NCBI RefSeq assembly: GCF_042676385.1
Contig: NZ_JBHTHA010000085.1
Span: 1 to 64,000, forward strand
DNA from: Paenibacillus_E sp042676385
GTDB lineage: Bacteria; Bacillota; Bacilli; Paenibacillales; NBRC-103111
Direction of reading: 5' to 3'
DNA: 64,000 nt
Under the pieces are notes generated by a model, which was not told the DNA's origin, did not search any database, and saw only the letters and a program-made list of their open reading frames with translations. This document shows, in pieces, positions 23,483 to 32,586 of the stretch (the stretch's first letter is position 1; each line of letters opens with the position of its first letter). The translations under genes and the position numbers were made by a program.

Positions 23483-24496
23483 ATGAATAACAGGAAACGA
23501 TGGGGGCTGACTTTATCCGTTATTTTATTGCTAAGTTTGCTGGCATCGGCATGCGGCACCAAAACAGCTGAAACGACCAAAGTCCGAATCGGCGAAGTAA
23601 CGCGCTCGCTATTTTATGCGCCTCAGTATGTGGCGCTTTCGCAAGGATTTTTCAAAGATGAAGGATTGGACGTAGAATTGACAACGACGCCCGGCGGCGA
23701 CAAAACGATGACAGCACTGTTGTCCGGCGGCATTGATGTTGCCCTTGTCGGCTCGGAAACTTCGATTTATGTATCACAGCAAGGCTCGGATGATCCTGTC
23801 ATCAACTTCGCTCAGCTCACGCAAACCGATGGCACTTTCCTGGTTTCTCGGAAAAAAGTCGACAACTTCGACTGGAATTCGCTCAAAGGCTCGGTATTCC
23901 TCGGCCAAAGAAAAGGCGGCATGCCGCAAATGGCCGGCGAATTCACACTAAAAAAACATAACATCAACCCGCAGAAGGATCTTCAACTCATTCAAAACAT
24001 CGATTTCGCCAATATCACCTCCGCTTATTCCTCCGGAACCGGCGAATACGTTCAGCTGTTTGAACCTCAGGCTTCCATCATTGAAAAAGAAGGCAAAGGT
24101 TACGTGCTGGCTTCCTTCGGCGTGGAGAGCGGGCATCTGCCTTATACCGTCTTTATGACTAAACAAAGTTTTATGGATAAAAACCCGGGTACGGTTCAGA
24201 AGTTCACGAACGCCGTTCAACGGGCACAAAATTGGGTTCAAGCGAAAAGTGTAGATGAAATCGCAAACGCGGTGCTGCCTTATTTTAAAGATACCGATAT
24301 TGAAATTGTGAAAAGCGTAGTCAAACGCTATAAAGATCAAGGTTCTTTTGCCACAGATCCGATTGTCGACGAACAAGAATGGAATAATCTGCTCGATGTC
24401 ATGACGACCGCAGGGGAACTTAAGGAAAAAGTGGCGTGGAAGAAGCTCGTCAATAACAGCTTTGCTGAGAAAGCCAAAAGTAACGTTAAACCGTAG
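23483..24496 (+). CDS. ABC transporter substrate-binding lipoprotein (NMT1/SsuA type)
   Basis: About 337 residues; ATG 23483 has SD GGAGGG. Lipoprotein signal with LLASACGT. Periplasmic-binding fold of the NMT1/nitrate-sulfonate-taurine type: QYVALSQGFFKDEGLDVEL and LLSGGIDVALVGSE. Similar to the B. subtilis YtlA lipoprotein. Ligand is likely a small anion or thiamine-precursor-like compound but cannot be fixed. First of a three-gene importer (binding protein, ATPase, permease). Confidence 0.85.
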   Translation: MNNRKRWGLTLSVILLLSLLASACGTKTAETTKVRIGEVTRSLFYAPQYVALSQGFFKDEGLDVELTTTPGGDKTMTALLSGGIDVALVGSETSIYVSQQGSDDPVINFAQLTQTDGTFLVSRKKVDNFDWNSLKGSVFLGQRKGGMPQMAGEFTLKKHNINPQKDLQLIQNIDFANITSAYSSGTGEYVQLFEPQASIIEKEGKGYVLASFGVESGHLPYTVFMTKQSFMDKNPGTVQKFTNAVQRAQNWVQAKSVDEIANAVLPYFKDTDIEIVKSVVKRYKDQGSFATDPIVDEQEWNNLLDVMTTAGELKEKVAWKKLVNNSFAEKAKSNVKP

Positions 24497-24580
24497 GCCG
24501 ACTTCCGGTGGTGAGATCATCGGCAAAAGCCTGCGAAGTTAGTTTTCCTAAAGGTCAACAATAGGGAAGGAGGCACGAAC

Positions 24581-25354
24581 ATGAACGAAGCTGTGACAGT
24601 GGAAGACGTGACGCAAGTTTATGTCACCGAGCAGCAAGCGACGCTCGCCATCAGGCAGATGAATTTCGCAGTCCGGCGCGGTGAATTCGTCAGCTTAATC
24701 GGTCCAAGCGGTTGCGGGAAAACGACCATGTTGTCCATCATTGCCGGATTGATCGCGCCTACCGTTGGAACTGTAAAAGTGGCCGGAGAGCGGGTGTTGG
24801 GACCTTCATCGCGCGTTGGTTATATGCTTCAGCAGGACTATTTGTTTCCATGGCGCACGATTATGGATAATGCTTCTATGGGCCTCGAGCTTCAAAGTTC
24901 CTTAACGGAAGAGAAGAGGCTGGCCGTGGAGAAGCTTTTAGATGAAATGGGACTGCTGCGGTTTAAGGATTACTATCCTTCGCAGCTTTCGGGCGGCATG
25001 CGCCAAAGAGTTGCACTCGTGCGAACCTTGGCTACGGATCCGGAAATTTTGCTGCTGGATGAACCATTCTCCGCGCTCGATTATCAAACGAAATTACAGC
25101 TGGAGGATCTGGTTGTAGAAACTCTTCGCGCGAAACAGAAGACCGCGCTGCTTGTCACGCACGATATTTCCGAGGCGATCGCGATGAGTGATCGCGTCAT
25201 CGTGCTGGCGCCGAATCCGGGACGATTCCGGAAGGAGTTTATCATCCCCGATGAAATTCGGGCTCCACTGCCTTTCGAAGCGCGTGAGAAATCAGGTTTT
25301 CACACGTTGTTCCGGGACATATGGCAAGAATTCGGAGGCGACACGGATGAATGA
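24581..25354 (+). CDS. ABC transporter ATP-binding protein (SsuB/TauB type)
   Basis: About 257 residues. Walker A GPSGCGKTT (~41), Q-loop LQQDYLFPW, signature LSGGMRQRVALVRTLA, Walker B ILLLDEPFSALD and H-loop VTHDISEA. The class is the nitrate/sulfonate/bicarbonate importer ATPase, consistent with the neighbouring binding protein and permease. Its stop overlaps the permease start by eight bases. Confidence 0.95.
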   Translation: MNEAVTVEDVTQVYVTEQQATLAIRQMNFAVRRGEFVSLIGPSGCGKTTMLSIIAGLIAPTVGTVKVAGERVLGPSSRVGYMLQQDYLFPWRTIMDNASMGLELQSSLTEEKRLAVEKLLDEMGLLRFKDYYPSQLSGGMRQRVALVRTLATDPEILLLDEPFSALDYQTKLQLEDLVVETLRAKQKTALLVTHDISEAIAMSDRVIVLAPNPGRFRKEFIIPDEIRAPLPFEAREKSGFHTLFRDIWQEFGGDTDE

Positions 25355-26195
25355 GAGAAAAGGGCCGGTGCCGCACCCAGCCGAACCATTTGCCGCACAT
25401 GAGCTTTCGCAAAACGTGCACAGGCAGTTTGTTTCAGGCAAAAAGAGGGAGACCGGCTATGTGCGGATTGTACAGCTCGTTATTTTAGTCGTTTTCTTTG
25501 CCCTATGGGAGCTTGCCGGCCGTTTGAAATGGATCGATGTGCTGCTCTTCAGTTACCCGACTAAAGTAATCAAGTTGCTGTGGGATAAACTGCTTGACGG
25601 TTCGCTGCTTCCTCATGTTGGCGCAACCGTATTGGAGACGATTGTGGGCTTCGCCTTAGGAACGTTATTCGGAACGGCGCTTGCTGTGATCATCTGGTGG
25701 TCTCCTTTTCTGGCAAGGGTGCTTGATCCCTATATCGTCGTGCTGAACAGTATGCCCAAAGTGGCTTTAGGACCGCTTTTCATCGTCGGTCTCGGTCCGG
25801 GGTTGCTGTCGATCATTGCGACGACGCTGTCAATAACCGTAATTATTACAACACTCGTGGTCTATGGCAGTTTCAAAGAAGTAGACGCCAATTATGTGTT
25901 GGTCGTGAAGATCTTTGGCGGAAATAAGCGCAAAGTTTTCCAAAAGGTCATTCTCCCGGCATCGTTTCCCGCGATTGTTGCAACGCTGAAGGTCAACGTC
26001 GGCCTTGCGTGGGTTGGCGTTATCGTGGGCGAGTTTCTTGTCTCGCAAATCGGACTTGGGTATTTGATCATTTACGGTTTTCAAGTATTCAATTTCACGC
26101 TCGTCATTTCCACCCTGATCGTCATAGCAGTTGTAGCCACTTTCATGTACCAAGCCGTCTCTATCCTGGAGAAAAAAATAACGAAACATCGTTAA
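25347..26195 (+). CDS. ABC transporter permease (SsuC/TauC type)
   Basis: About 282 residues from ATG 25347. Six membrane helices; the long soluble N terminus of about 40 residues precedes YVRIVQLVILVVFF. EAA-like loop SFKEVDANYVLVVKIFGGN identifies a binding-protein-dependent permease. Completes the importer begun at 23483. The upstream overlap implies coupled translation with the ATPase. Confidence 0.9.
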   Translation: MNERKGPVPHPAEPFAAHELSQNVHRQFVSGKKRETGYVRIVQLVILVVFFALWELAGRLKWIDVLLFSYPTKVIKLLWDKLLDGSLLPHVGATVLETIVGFALGTLFGTALAVIIWWSPFLARVLDPYIVVLNSMPKVALGPLFIVGLGPGLLSIIATTLSITVIITTLVVYGSFKEVDANYVLVVKIFGGNKRKVFQKVILPASFPAIVATLKVNVGLAWVGVIVGEFLVSQIGLGYLIIYGFQVFNFTLVISTLIVIAVVATFMYQAVSILEKKITKHR

Positions 26196-26266
26196 GACTT
26201 GCCACAAACTGCATATTAATGAAATAATGAGCCCATAGGTTAAACCAGTAAAGAGGTGAAATCGCG

Positions 26267-27226
26267 ATGGGCTTTCGCGTGCTTAAAACCGCCATTGCCG
26301 TCATCATCGCCATGGTGCTCTCCCAAATATTAGGAATTAAGTCGCCGGCGTCCGCGGGGCTATTGGCAATACTTGGCGTTGAAGTCACAAAGAAAAAAGG
26401 GATTCAAAACTCGATTCACCGAATTGCAGCGTCGACGTTAGCTTTGATCATCGGCTCCGGTCTATTTTGGATGTTCGGGTTCCATGCCTGGGTAGTCGGG
26501 CTTTTTGTAATCATCGTTTTTCCGGTATTGCATCGGCTTCGCATCAGCGAGGGGACGGTCACAGGCGCGGTCGTGATGTTCCATCTGTACGCATATGAAA
26601 CGATTGCACCGCTCGCGATTCTAAATGAAATCAAGCTGCTGCTGGTCGGCTTAGGAACGGCTACGCTGATCAACATTGCCTACATGCCAAAAGCGGATAA
26701 AACCATCGTTGCCCATAAACAGAGGGTGGAAGCGTTGTTTTCGGTTATTTTCGTGAAAATCGCCCAGCATCTGCGCGACAATACGCTGGTGTGGGATGGC
26801 AAAGAGCTTCTCGAAGCGGGAGAAGAAATCGAGCGCGGTGCAGCGCTTGCCAAAAAATCGATGGAAAATTCGCTTATTTTCGGCGGAGATCCTTATTGGC
26901 GGGTCTATTTCTATATGCGAGGCGAGCAACTGGAGTCCATTCAAAGGATGATAGGCCTTGTGGCGCAGGTGTACCAGACACTTCCTCAAGGGGAACTGGT
27001 TGCAGCTATTTTTGAAGAGTTAAGCCATTCGGTGAAAGAAGACTATTATACAGGCACCGCAGAGAAAGAGTTGCAAGAGCTGGATCAAAGATACAAAGAG
27101 ATGCCACTGCCGGAGAGCAGGCAAGAATTTGAGGTCAGATCGGCGATTTTGCAGCTAAATCGGGAGCTGATGCAGTACTTGTCCGTAGCCAAAAAACAGA
27201 AAAAACAGCGCCCTGAAACGGGTTGA
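26267..27226 (+). CDS. Aromatic acid exporter family protein (YqjA-like)
   Basis: About 319 residues, SD AGAGGTG. Four N-terminal membrane helices (to about residue 145) with GIKSPASAGLLAILGVEVTKKKG and RIAASTLALIIGSGLF, followed by a cytoplasmic helical domain rich in Glu and Lys, the DUF939/YqjA architecture. Members are related to AaeB/FUSC exporters. The substrate is a guess. Lies alone between the ABC importer and cotE. Confidence 0.85.
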   Translation: MGFRVLKTAIAVIIAMVLSQILGIKSPASAGLLAILGVEVTKKKGIQNSIHRIAASTLALIIGSGLFWMFGFHAWVVGLFVIIVFPVLHRLRISEGTVTGAVVMFHLYAYETIAPLAILNEIKLLLVGLGTATLINIAYMPKADKTIVAHKQRVEALFSVIFVKIAQHLRDNTLVWDGKELLEAGEEIERGAALAKKSMENSLIFGGDPYWRVYFYMRGEQLESIQRMIGLVAQVYQTLPQGELVAAIFEELSHSVKEDYYTGTAEKELQELDQRYKEMPLPESRQEFEVRSAILQLNRELMQYLSVAKKQKKQRPETG

Positions 27227-27298
27227 CTCTCAAAATTAAAACATTTTTTAAACACTAAAAATATAATAAAATAGTTGTCACCCTAGACGAATGTCCTG

Positions 27299-27306
27299 CA
27301 TACACT
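27299..27306 (+). promoter_or_regulatory. cotE: Sigma-E-like -10 element before cotE
   Basis: CATACACT matches the sigma-E -10 consensus CATACAnT and is placed 35 bp before the cotE start, fitting mother-cell expression of cotE in B. subtilis. The -35 element is not obvious. Confidence 0.45.
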
Positions 27307-27340
27307 TGTAATGAATGATTGTATGGAGGAGGTTGAAAGG

Positions 27341-27907
27341 ATGTCATTAAATAAAGATTTGCAGAGCAGAGAGATCATCACCAAAGCTGTCTGCGGTAAA
27401 GGTCGCAAATTTTCGCACGTAAGTCATACCGTGACTCCGCCCTTTTCTCCGACCAGTATATTGGGCGCTTGGATCATCAACAACCAGTTTGAGGCGATCC
27501 AATCCGGAGATGGCGTAGAAGTAGTTGGTACTTATGATATCAACATCTGGTATTCTTACGATCGCAACACCAAAACGGACGTAGCAAAAGAAACCGTTTC
27601 TTATGTAGAAATCGTACCTCTCAGTTATCTGGACAAAAAACATAAGTCGGCAACAGCCGAAGTATCCGCTGTCGCAACGCAAGAACCGAACTGTGTGGAA
27701 GCCAGTATCTCTTCTAGCGGCGACAGCGTGCTCATCCGGGTGGAACGGGAGTTCCAAGTCGAAATGGTGGCAGAAACCAAAGTCTACGTCATTGTTAGTC
27801 CTTACGGCCCCAGTGACTTCGACGACAAGCATGTGGACTTCGATGATAGCGGCGATGGAGATTTCGAGGATCTGGACGCCGAGCTTCTCGAAGATGAATT
27901 GGATTAA
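27341..27907 (+). CDS. cotE: Outer spore coat morphogenetic protein CotE
   Basis: About 188 residues, SD GGAGGAGG before ATG 27341. The N-terminal CGKGRKFSHVSHTVTPPF and SILGAWIINNQFEA and middle INIWYSYDRNTKTDVA are CotE-typical; the acidic tail (FDDSGDGDFEDLDAELLED) is also characteristic. CotE organises outer coat assembly in the mother cell during sporulation. Followed by mutS after one intervening gene, as in Bacillus order with an insertion. Confidence 0.95.
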   Translation: MSLNKDLQSREIITKAVCGKGRKFSHVSHTVTPPFSPTSILGAWIINNQFEAIQSGDGVEVVGTYDINIWYSYDRNTKTDVAKETVSYVEIVPLSYLDKKHKSATAEVSAVATQEPNCVEASISSSGDSVLIRVEREFQVEMVAETKVYVIVSPYGPSDFDDKHVDFDDSGDGDFEDLDAELLEDELD

Positions 27908-27917
27908 GGAACCTTAT

Positions 27918-27976
27918 ACTCCAGTCTATGCTGGAGTTTTTGGTTCGTCAGAGGGCAAACGCCCTCTTTTTTGTTT
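27918..27976 (+). terminator. Two consecutive terminators after cotE
   Basis: First stem ACTCCAG/CTGGAGT then TTTTT (27918-27941); second stem GAGGGC/GCCCTC then seven T (27951-27973). They isolate cotE from the amidoligase gene, although the next gene begins only 35 bp on. Confidence 0.75.
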
Positions 27977-28010
27977 GTAAGGATAAATTGGGCGTGAAGG
28001 AGCCATTCTT

Positions 28011-29471
28011 ATGGAAACTTTCTTGCTGCATGCACAGGAAAAAGAAGCGCTGGAGCTCGCAGATCTTACTCGGATCCCAAGCGGAACAGCGCTTCCGGAC
28101 GGATGGAAAGGCCGAGTCGTCATCCATTGGGGGGCAGCGCACGACGAATTGCCTGGGGTGCCGGCGCTGCAGCCGCTCAAATCCATTGTAAGAGCAAAGC
28201 AACGGACTAGACGTGAAGAGCTGTTGCGTCTTCATGGTATCAAGACAGTGGATTCACACCTCAGCGACCCGAGTGTACGGCCCCAATTCACGCATAAGTT
28301 CAAAGTCGTTGTTTTCCATTTACAAACGCTGGCCGTCTATGAAAAAAATGAGCCATTGCTGGTGGCGGAGCCGTCGCTCCAGCATCAAAGACAGCGGCTT
28401 CGCGATACGGCCTATCGGGAAGTGGATCCCGAGCTGGCCAGTTTTCACGTGCGTAGAGCCAGCCGCGAAGCCGTCAAAGCGATCTATGCGCTCGGACTGG
28501 ATTATGGGCTTGTGACAGTCGGCGTGATCCCGTCAGGGCATACGCTAGTACTGGATGTAGATCCCGTTCCGAAACTGAACGGGAAACTGACGCTGCTGTT
28601 CGCGCAGGCCATTGACCGCTATGATGCAGCGCTCACGAAGGAGCTCCTCCGCAAGGAGCGCCCAATGCTCGGCAGCGATCCGGAGTTCCTGCTGATCAGC
28701 CCGCAGGGCAAAGTCGTCTTCGCCGACCGCTTCCTCACGCGGGACGGCGCCGTCGGCTGCGATGCCGTCGTACTCAGCGGGCATCGCCTCATCCTGCCGC
28801 TAGCGGAGCTGCGGCCGGAGCCAAGTGCAGACCCGCGCGAGCTTGCGAGAAATCTGCATCATACGATGCAGCTCGCCGCGCGGGCAATTCCCGACGAGAG
28901 CCTCGCGTGGCTCTCGGGCGGCATGCCGGTGGGCGGCTACCCACTCGGCGGACATATCCACTTCAGCCGCTGCTGGCTGAACGGGCATCTTCTGCGCGCG
29001 CTCGATAACTACCTCGCGCTGCCTTTGATCTTGATCGAGGGCGAGACGACGCGGAACCGCCGCCCTCGGTACGGCTACCTCGGCGACTTCCGGCGCAAGT
29101 CGCACGGCGGTTTCGAATACCGCACGCTGCCGAGCTGGCTGCAGTCGCCGGACATTACACGCGGCGTCTTCGCGCTCGCCGCGCTGATTGCCGATAATTA
29201 CTGGCTGCTGCCATGGCGCCCCTTGCAGGAGCCGGATATGCAGGCTGCCTATTATCGGGGGGATAAACAGGAGCTGCGGCCGATTGTCGCCAGACTCTGG
29301 CACGAGCTTGCGCAGCTGAAAGCATATGGCTTACACGCGTCCGCACTGGAGCGGCTGCGGGCGCGCATCGAGACGATGGAGCCATGGAACGAACGGGAGG
29401 ATATCCGCAAAGCATGGAAAATTGCACCCTATCATCACGTAGAAGCTATTCAACCGCAAATCATGTTATAA
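28011..29471 (+). CDS. Putative amidoligase-domain protein (COOH.NH2 ligase type)
   Basis: About 486 residues, SD GAAGGAG. The N-terminal 200 residues are Bacillota-specific; the C-terminal domain from about 215 has GSDPEFLLIS, LAELRPEPSADPREL, GGHIHFS and GGFEYRTLPSWL, the motif order of the phage phiEco32-like COOH.NH2 ligase group in the ATP-grasp-related glutamine-synthetase-fold class. Such enzymes form peptide or isopeptide bonds. It follows cotE directly, so modification of coat or wall material is a plausible job (inference). The 3' half is much more GC-rich than the 5' part. Confidence 0.75.
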   Translation: METFLLHAQEKEALELADLTRIPSGTALPDGWKGRVVIHWGAAHDELPGVPALQPLKSIVRAKQRTRREELLRLHGIKTVDSHLSDPSVRPQFTHKFKVVVFHLQTLAVYEKNEPLLVAEPSLQHQRQRLRDTAYREVDPELASFHVRRASREAVKAIYALGLDYGLVTVGVIPSGHTLVLDVDPVPKLNGKLTLLFAQAIDRYDAALTKELLRKERPMLGSDPEFLLISPQGKVVFADRFLTRDGAVGCDAVVLSGHRLILPLAELRPEPSADPRELARNLHHTMQLAARAIPDESLAWLSGGMPVGGYPLGGHIHFSRCWLNGHLLRALDNYLALPLILIEGETTRNRRPRYGYLGDFRRKSHGGFEYRTLPSWLQSPDITRGVFALAALIADNYWLLPWRPLQEPDMQAAYYRGDKQELRPIVARLWHELAQLKAYGLHASALERLRARIETMEPWNEREDIRKAWKIAPYHHVEAIQPQIML

Positions 29472-29557
29472 TAGAGAGAATTTATATACGCTCAAGGTCA
29501 TGGGGCTCTAGTAGGTGTTCCAATTAGCGGATAATGCTTTCGGGAAGTTGGATGGGA

Positions 29558-29750
29558 TTAAGCCTGTTTTTCAGCGTTAACCCCGTGGCGATGGCAAAAG
29601 TCGTGACGTTAACGCTGAAAAACATCGCTAAACTCCGGAATTCACGACGTCGCCGCCGGAAATAGGTGGTTTAAGCCTGTTTTTCAGCGTTAACCCCGTG
29701 GTGATGGCAAAAGTTGTGATGTTAGCGCTGAAAAACAGCATTAACGCTTC
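29558..29750. repeat. Twin long inverted repeats before mutS
   Basis: Two about 80-bp copies, period 113 bp, each of the form GTTTTTCAGCGTTAAC ... GTTAACGCTGAAAAAC (perfect 16-bp arms at 29566-29581 and 29608-29623; the second copy 29679-29694 / 29721-29736 has one change giving a G-U pair). They share CAGCGTTAACG-type words with the 131-248 and 53670-53860 repeats. The gene-free stretch 29472-29879 holds them and, at 29815-29836, short ATAGATCG tandem repeats. Confidence 0.7.
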
Positions 29751-29879
29751 CTACATGCACATGCTAGCCCTCGAAGCCTTGACAGTCTTTTTTTACACAT
29801 ATGCAAGAAAGATCCATAGATCGATAGATCGATAGATTCGTAGACGAACATACGTTTTGTTGGAGGAACGAAGAGGATT

Positions 29880-32546
29880 ATGGCCCAATATACGCCGATG
29901 ATTCAGCAATACTTGGCCGTGAAGGCGCAAGTCCCGGACGCTTTTTTATTTTTTCGTCTGGGTGATTTCTATGAAATGTTTTTCGAGGATGCGATTAACG
30001 CGTCGCGAGAGTTGGAGATTACTTTAACCGGCCGTGAGGGCGGCGCGGAAGAGCGAATTCCGATGTGCGGCGTACCTTACCATTCAGCGGACAATTACAT
30101 GTCGCGGCTGATTGAAAAAGGTTACAAAGTCGCGATTTGCGAGCAGGTAGAGGATCCATCCGAAGCCAAAGGCGTTGTGCGCCGTGAGATCGTCCGCATC
30201 GTGACGCCGGGCACGGTCATGGACAGTAAGCTGCTAGGTGAAACTAGCAACAACTATATTGTATCGCTCGTGAATAAGGAAGAGGGCTATGCATTCACAG
30301 CATGCGACATCTCTACCGGCGAATTGTATACGACCTTGCTGCCTGATTCCTGGGAGCTTGTCATGGATGAGCTGAATGTATACAGTCCTTCCGAGATTAT
30401 TACGGACAAGCAGTTACTGGCTACAATCCGCGAGACGAGTTCCGCTTGGAGTCGCAACACGGTCATGACTGAGTGGACGCAAGCGGACGAAAAGCTGCTG
30501 GCCGAGCATTTTGCCGAGGATGAAGCGCTGCCTTCATTGTCCGGCTTAAACCGCCAAGGGGTCGCGCTCCTGCTCGCGTATTTGAAAGAAACGCAAAAAA
30601 GAGCCTTAACCCATGTCAAACATATCCGGGTGTACCAGCCCGATCAATTTATGACAATGGACCCTTTCACCCGCAGAAATTTGGAGTTGGTGGAAACGGT
30701 TCGCGAGCGCGCGAAAAAAGGTTCGCTGCTTTGGTTGCTTGATAAAACCGTAACCGCGATGGGCGCACGCATGCTGCGCCGCTGGATCGAGAAACCGCTG
30801 ATGAGCGTATCCCGCATTCAAGAGCGGCAGGAAGCAGTGGAACTGCTATATAACCAGTTCATCGTCCGAGAAGATGTGAAACAGGCGCTCAAGGAAGTGT
30901 ATGACCTCGAGCGGTTGGTTGCCCGCATCTCATATGGGAATGCCAATGCGCGCGATATGGTTGCGCTCAAGCATTCCTTGCAGCAAGTTCCTTTGCTCCA
31001 GGAAGTATGCGCCACATCCGGTTCGGAGACGCTCCGCAAGCTTGTTCAGGATATGGACGCCTGCGAAGACGTTATGTCGTGGATTGCAAGCGCCATTGTG
31101 GACGAGCCCCCTGTCTCGATCCGGGACGGTGGCATGATTCGTGTTGGTTACCAGCCGTATCTCGATCAGCTTCGCGAAGCGAGTACGAACGGCAAACAAT
31201 GGATCGCCGAGCTGGAACGGCAGGAACGAGAAGCAACAGGCATCAAGTCGCTGAAAATCGGCTACAACAAAGTGTTCGGCTACTTTATCGAAGTGACTAA
31301 AGCGAATATGGCTTCGCTGCCTGAAGGCCGCTACGAGCGCAAACAGACTCTCGCGAACGCGGAGCGGTATGTGACGCCGGAGCTCAAAGAGAAAGAAGCG
31401 CTCATTCTCGAAGCGCAGGATAAAATGGTCGATCTGGAATATGAGCTGTTTACCGAGCTTCGCGACCGGATTTCCCAGCATATTTCCAGATTGCAAAAGC
31501 TGGCGGAAGTCATTGCCACCGCCGATGTATATCAGTCGCTGGCCGCGGTGAGCGCAGCACAGCACTACCACAAGCCGGAGATCGGCGAAAGCTTCGATCT
31601 CCTCATCGAAGAAGGCCGCCATCCGGTCGTCGAGGCGGTCATTCAAGACGGTTCATTCATCGCGAATGAAACGAGTCTGGAAGAGGAGCAAGGCCGCATT
31701 TTGCTCATTACCGGTCCGAATATGGCCGGTAAATCCACCTACATGCGGCAGGTGGCTGTGATCTGCCTAATGGCGCAGATCGGTTGTTTCGTGCCTGCCA
31801 GATCCGCGCGCATCCCGATCATCGATCGGATTTTTACGCGGATTGGCGCGGCCGACGACCTGATCGGCGGGCAGAGCACATTCATGGTCGAGATGATGGA
31901 CATTCAAGTGATGACCGAGAAAGCGACAAGCAAGAGTCTCGTCATCATTGATGAATTGGGCCGCGGCACCTCGACCGGCGAAGGCATGGCAATCGCACAG
32001 GCGGTCATCGAGTTTCTTCATGACCGGATCGGCTGTAAGACGCTCGTTTCAACGCACTTTCACGAGCTTGCGCATCTGGAAGAGAGCCTCATGCATCTGC
32101 GCAACCATTGCATGGCGGTCAAAGAAAGCGGCAGGCAGGTCACTTTCCTGCGCAAGCTGATCCGCGGGGCAGCGAGTACGAGCTACGGCATCTATTGTGC
32201 CGAGATCGCCGGGCTGCCGGATTCGATCATTCAGCGCTCTTATGAGCTGCTGAATGGGTTTGAAGAGCGGGCGGCGGGCGCTGCGCAGACCGCCGCCGCC
32301 ATCGAGCGGCCTGCCCTTGAACCGCGGCAGGCCGAAGCCACTGCAGTCGCCACCCCTGCGTCGGCGGCAGCGATCCAGCAGCTGTCCCTCTTCGAGGAGG
32401 ACAGCGCGAACAGCCCCGCCGTCAAGAAGAAGCTGGACGGCAAATCCCAGCTGGTACTCGACCAGCTGAAGGGCATTGATTTGATCAACATGACGCCGCT
32501 TCAGGCGCTTAATCTGGTGTATGAATGGAAACAGAAGCTGCAATAA
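29880..32546 (+). CDS. mutS: DNA mismatch repair protein MutS
   Basis: About 888 residues. N-terminal mismatch-recognition domain with FRLGDFYEMF (the Phe-x-Glu motif), clamp and lever domains, then the ATPase: Walker A TGPNMAGKSTYMRQV (~619), LVIIDELGRGTSTGEG, and STHFHELAHLE. Recognises base mismatches and recruits MutL, encoded two genes downstream. The last ~90 residues carry an Ala/Gln/Glu-rich linker and a helical dimerisation tail. SD GGAGGAACG before ATG 29880. Confidence 0.97.
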   Translation: MAQYTPMIQQYLAVKAQVPDAFLFFRLGDFYEMFFEDAINASRELEITLTGREGGAEERIPMCGVPYHSADNYMSRLIEKGYKVAICEQVEDPSEAKGVVRREIVRIVTPGTVMDSKLLGETSNNYIVSLVNKEEGYAFTACDISTGELYTTLLPDSWELVMDELNVYSPSEIITDKQLLATIRETSSAWSRNTVMTEWTQADEKLLAEHFAEDEALPSLSGLNRQGVALLLAYLKETQKRALTHVKHIRVYQPDQFMTMDPFTRRNLELVETVRERAKKGSLLWLLDKTVTAMGARMLRRWIEKPLMSVSRIQERQEAVELLYNQFIVREDVKQALKEVYDLERLVARISYGNANARDMVALKHSLQQVPLLQEVCATSGSETLRKLVQDMDACEDVMSWIASAIVDEPPVSIRDGGMIRVGYQPYLDQLREASTNGKQWIAELERQEREATGIKSLKIGYNKVFGYFIEVTKANMASLPEGRYERKQTLANAERYVTPELKEKEALILEAQDKMVDLEYELFTELRDRISQHISRLQKLAEVIATADVYQSLAAVSAAQHYHKPEIGESFDLLIEEGRHPVVEAVIQDGSFIANETSLEEEQGRILLITGPNMAGKSTYMRQVAVICLMAQIGCFVPARSARIPIIDRIFTRIGAADDLIGGQSTFMVEMMDIQVMTEKATSKSLVIIDELGRGTSTGEGMAIAQAVIEFLHDRIGCKTLVSTHFHELAHLEESLMHLRNHCMAVKESGRQVTFLRKLIRGAASTSYGIYCAEIAGLPDSIIQRSYELLNGFEERAAGAAQTAAAIERPALEPRQAEATAVATPASAAAIQQLSLFEEDSANSPAVKKKLDGKSQLVLDQLKGIDLINMTPLQALNLVYEWKQKLQ

Positions 32547-32586
32547 ACGGCGGCTCTATAAGAAAATGCTAAGGGGAGAGACAAGC

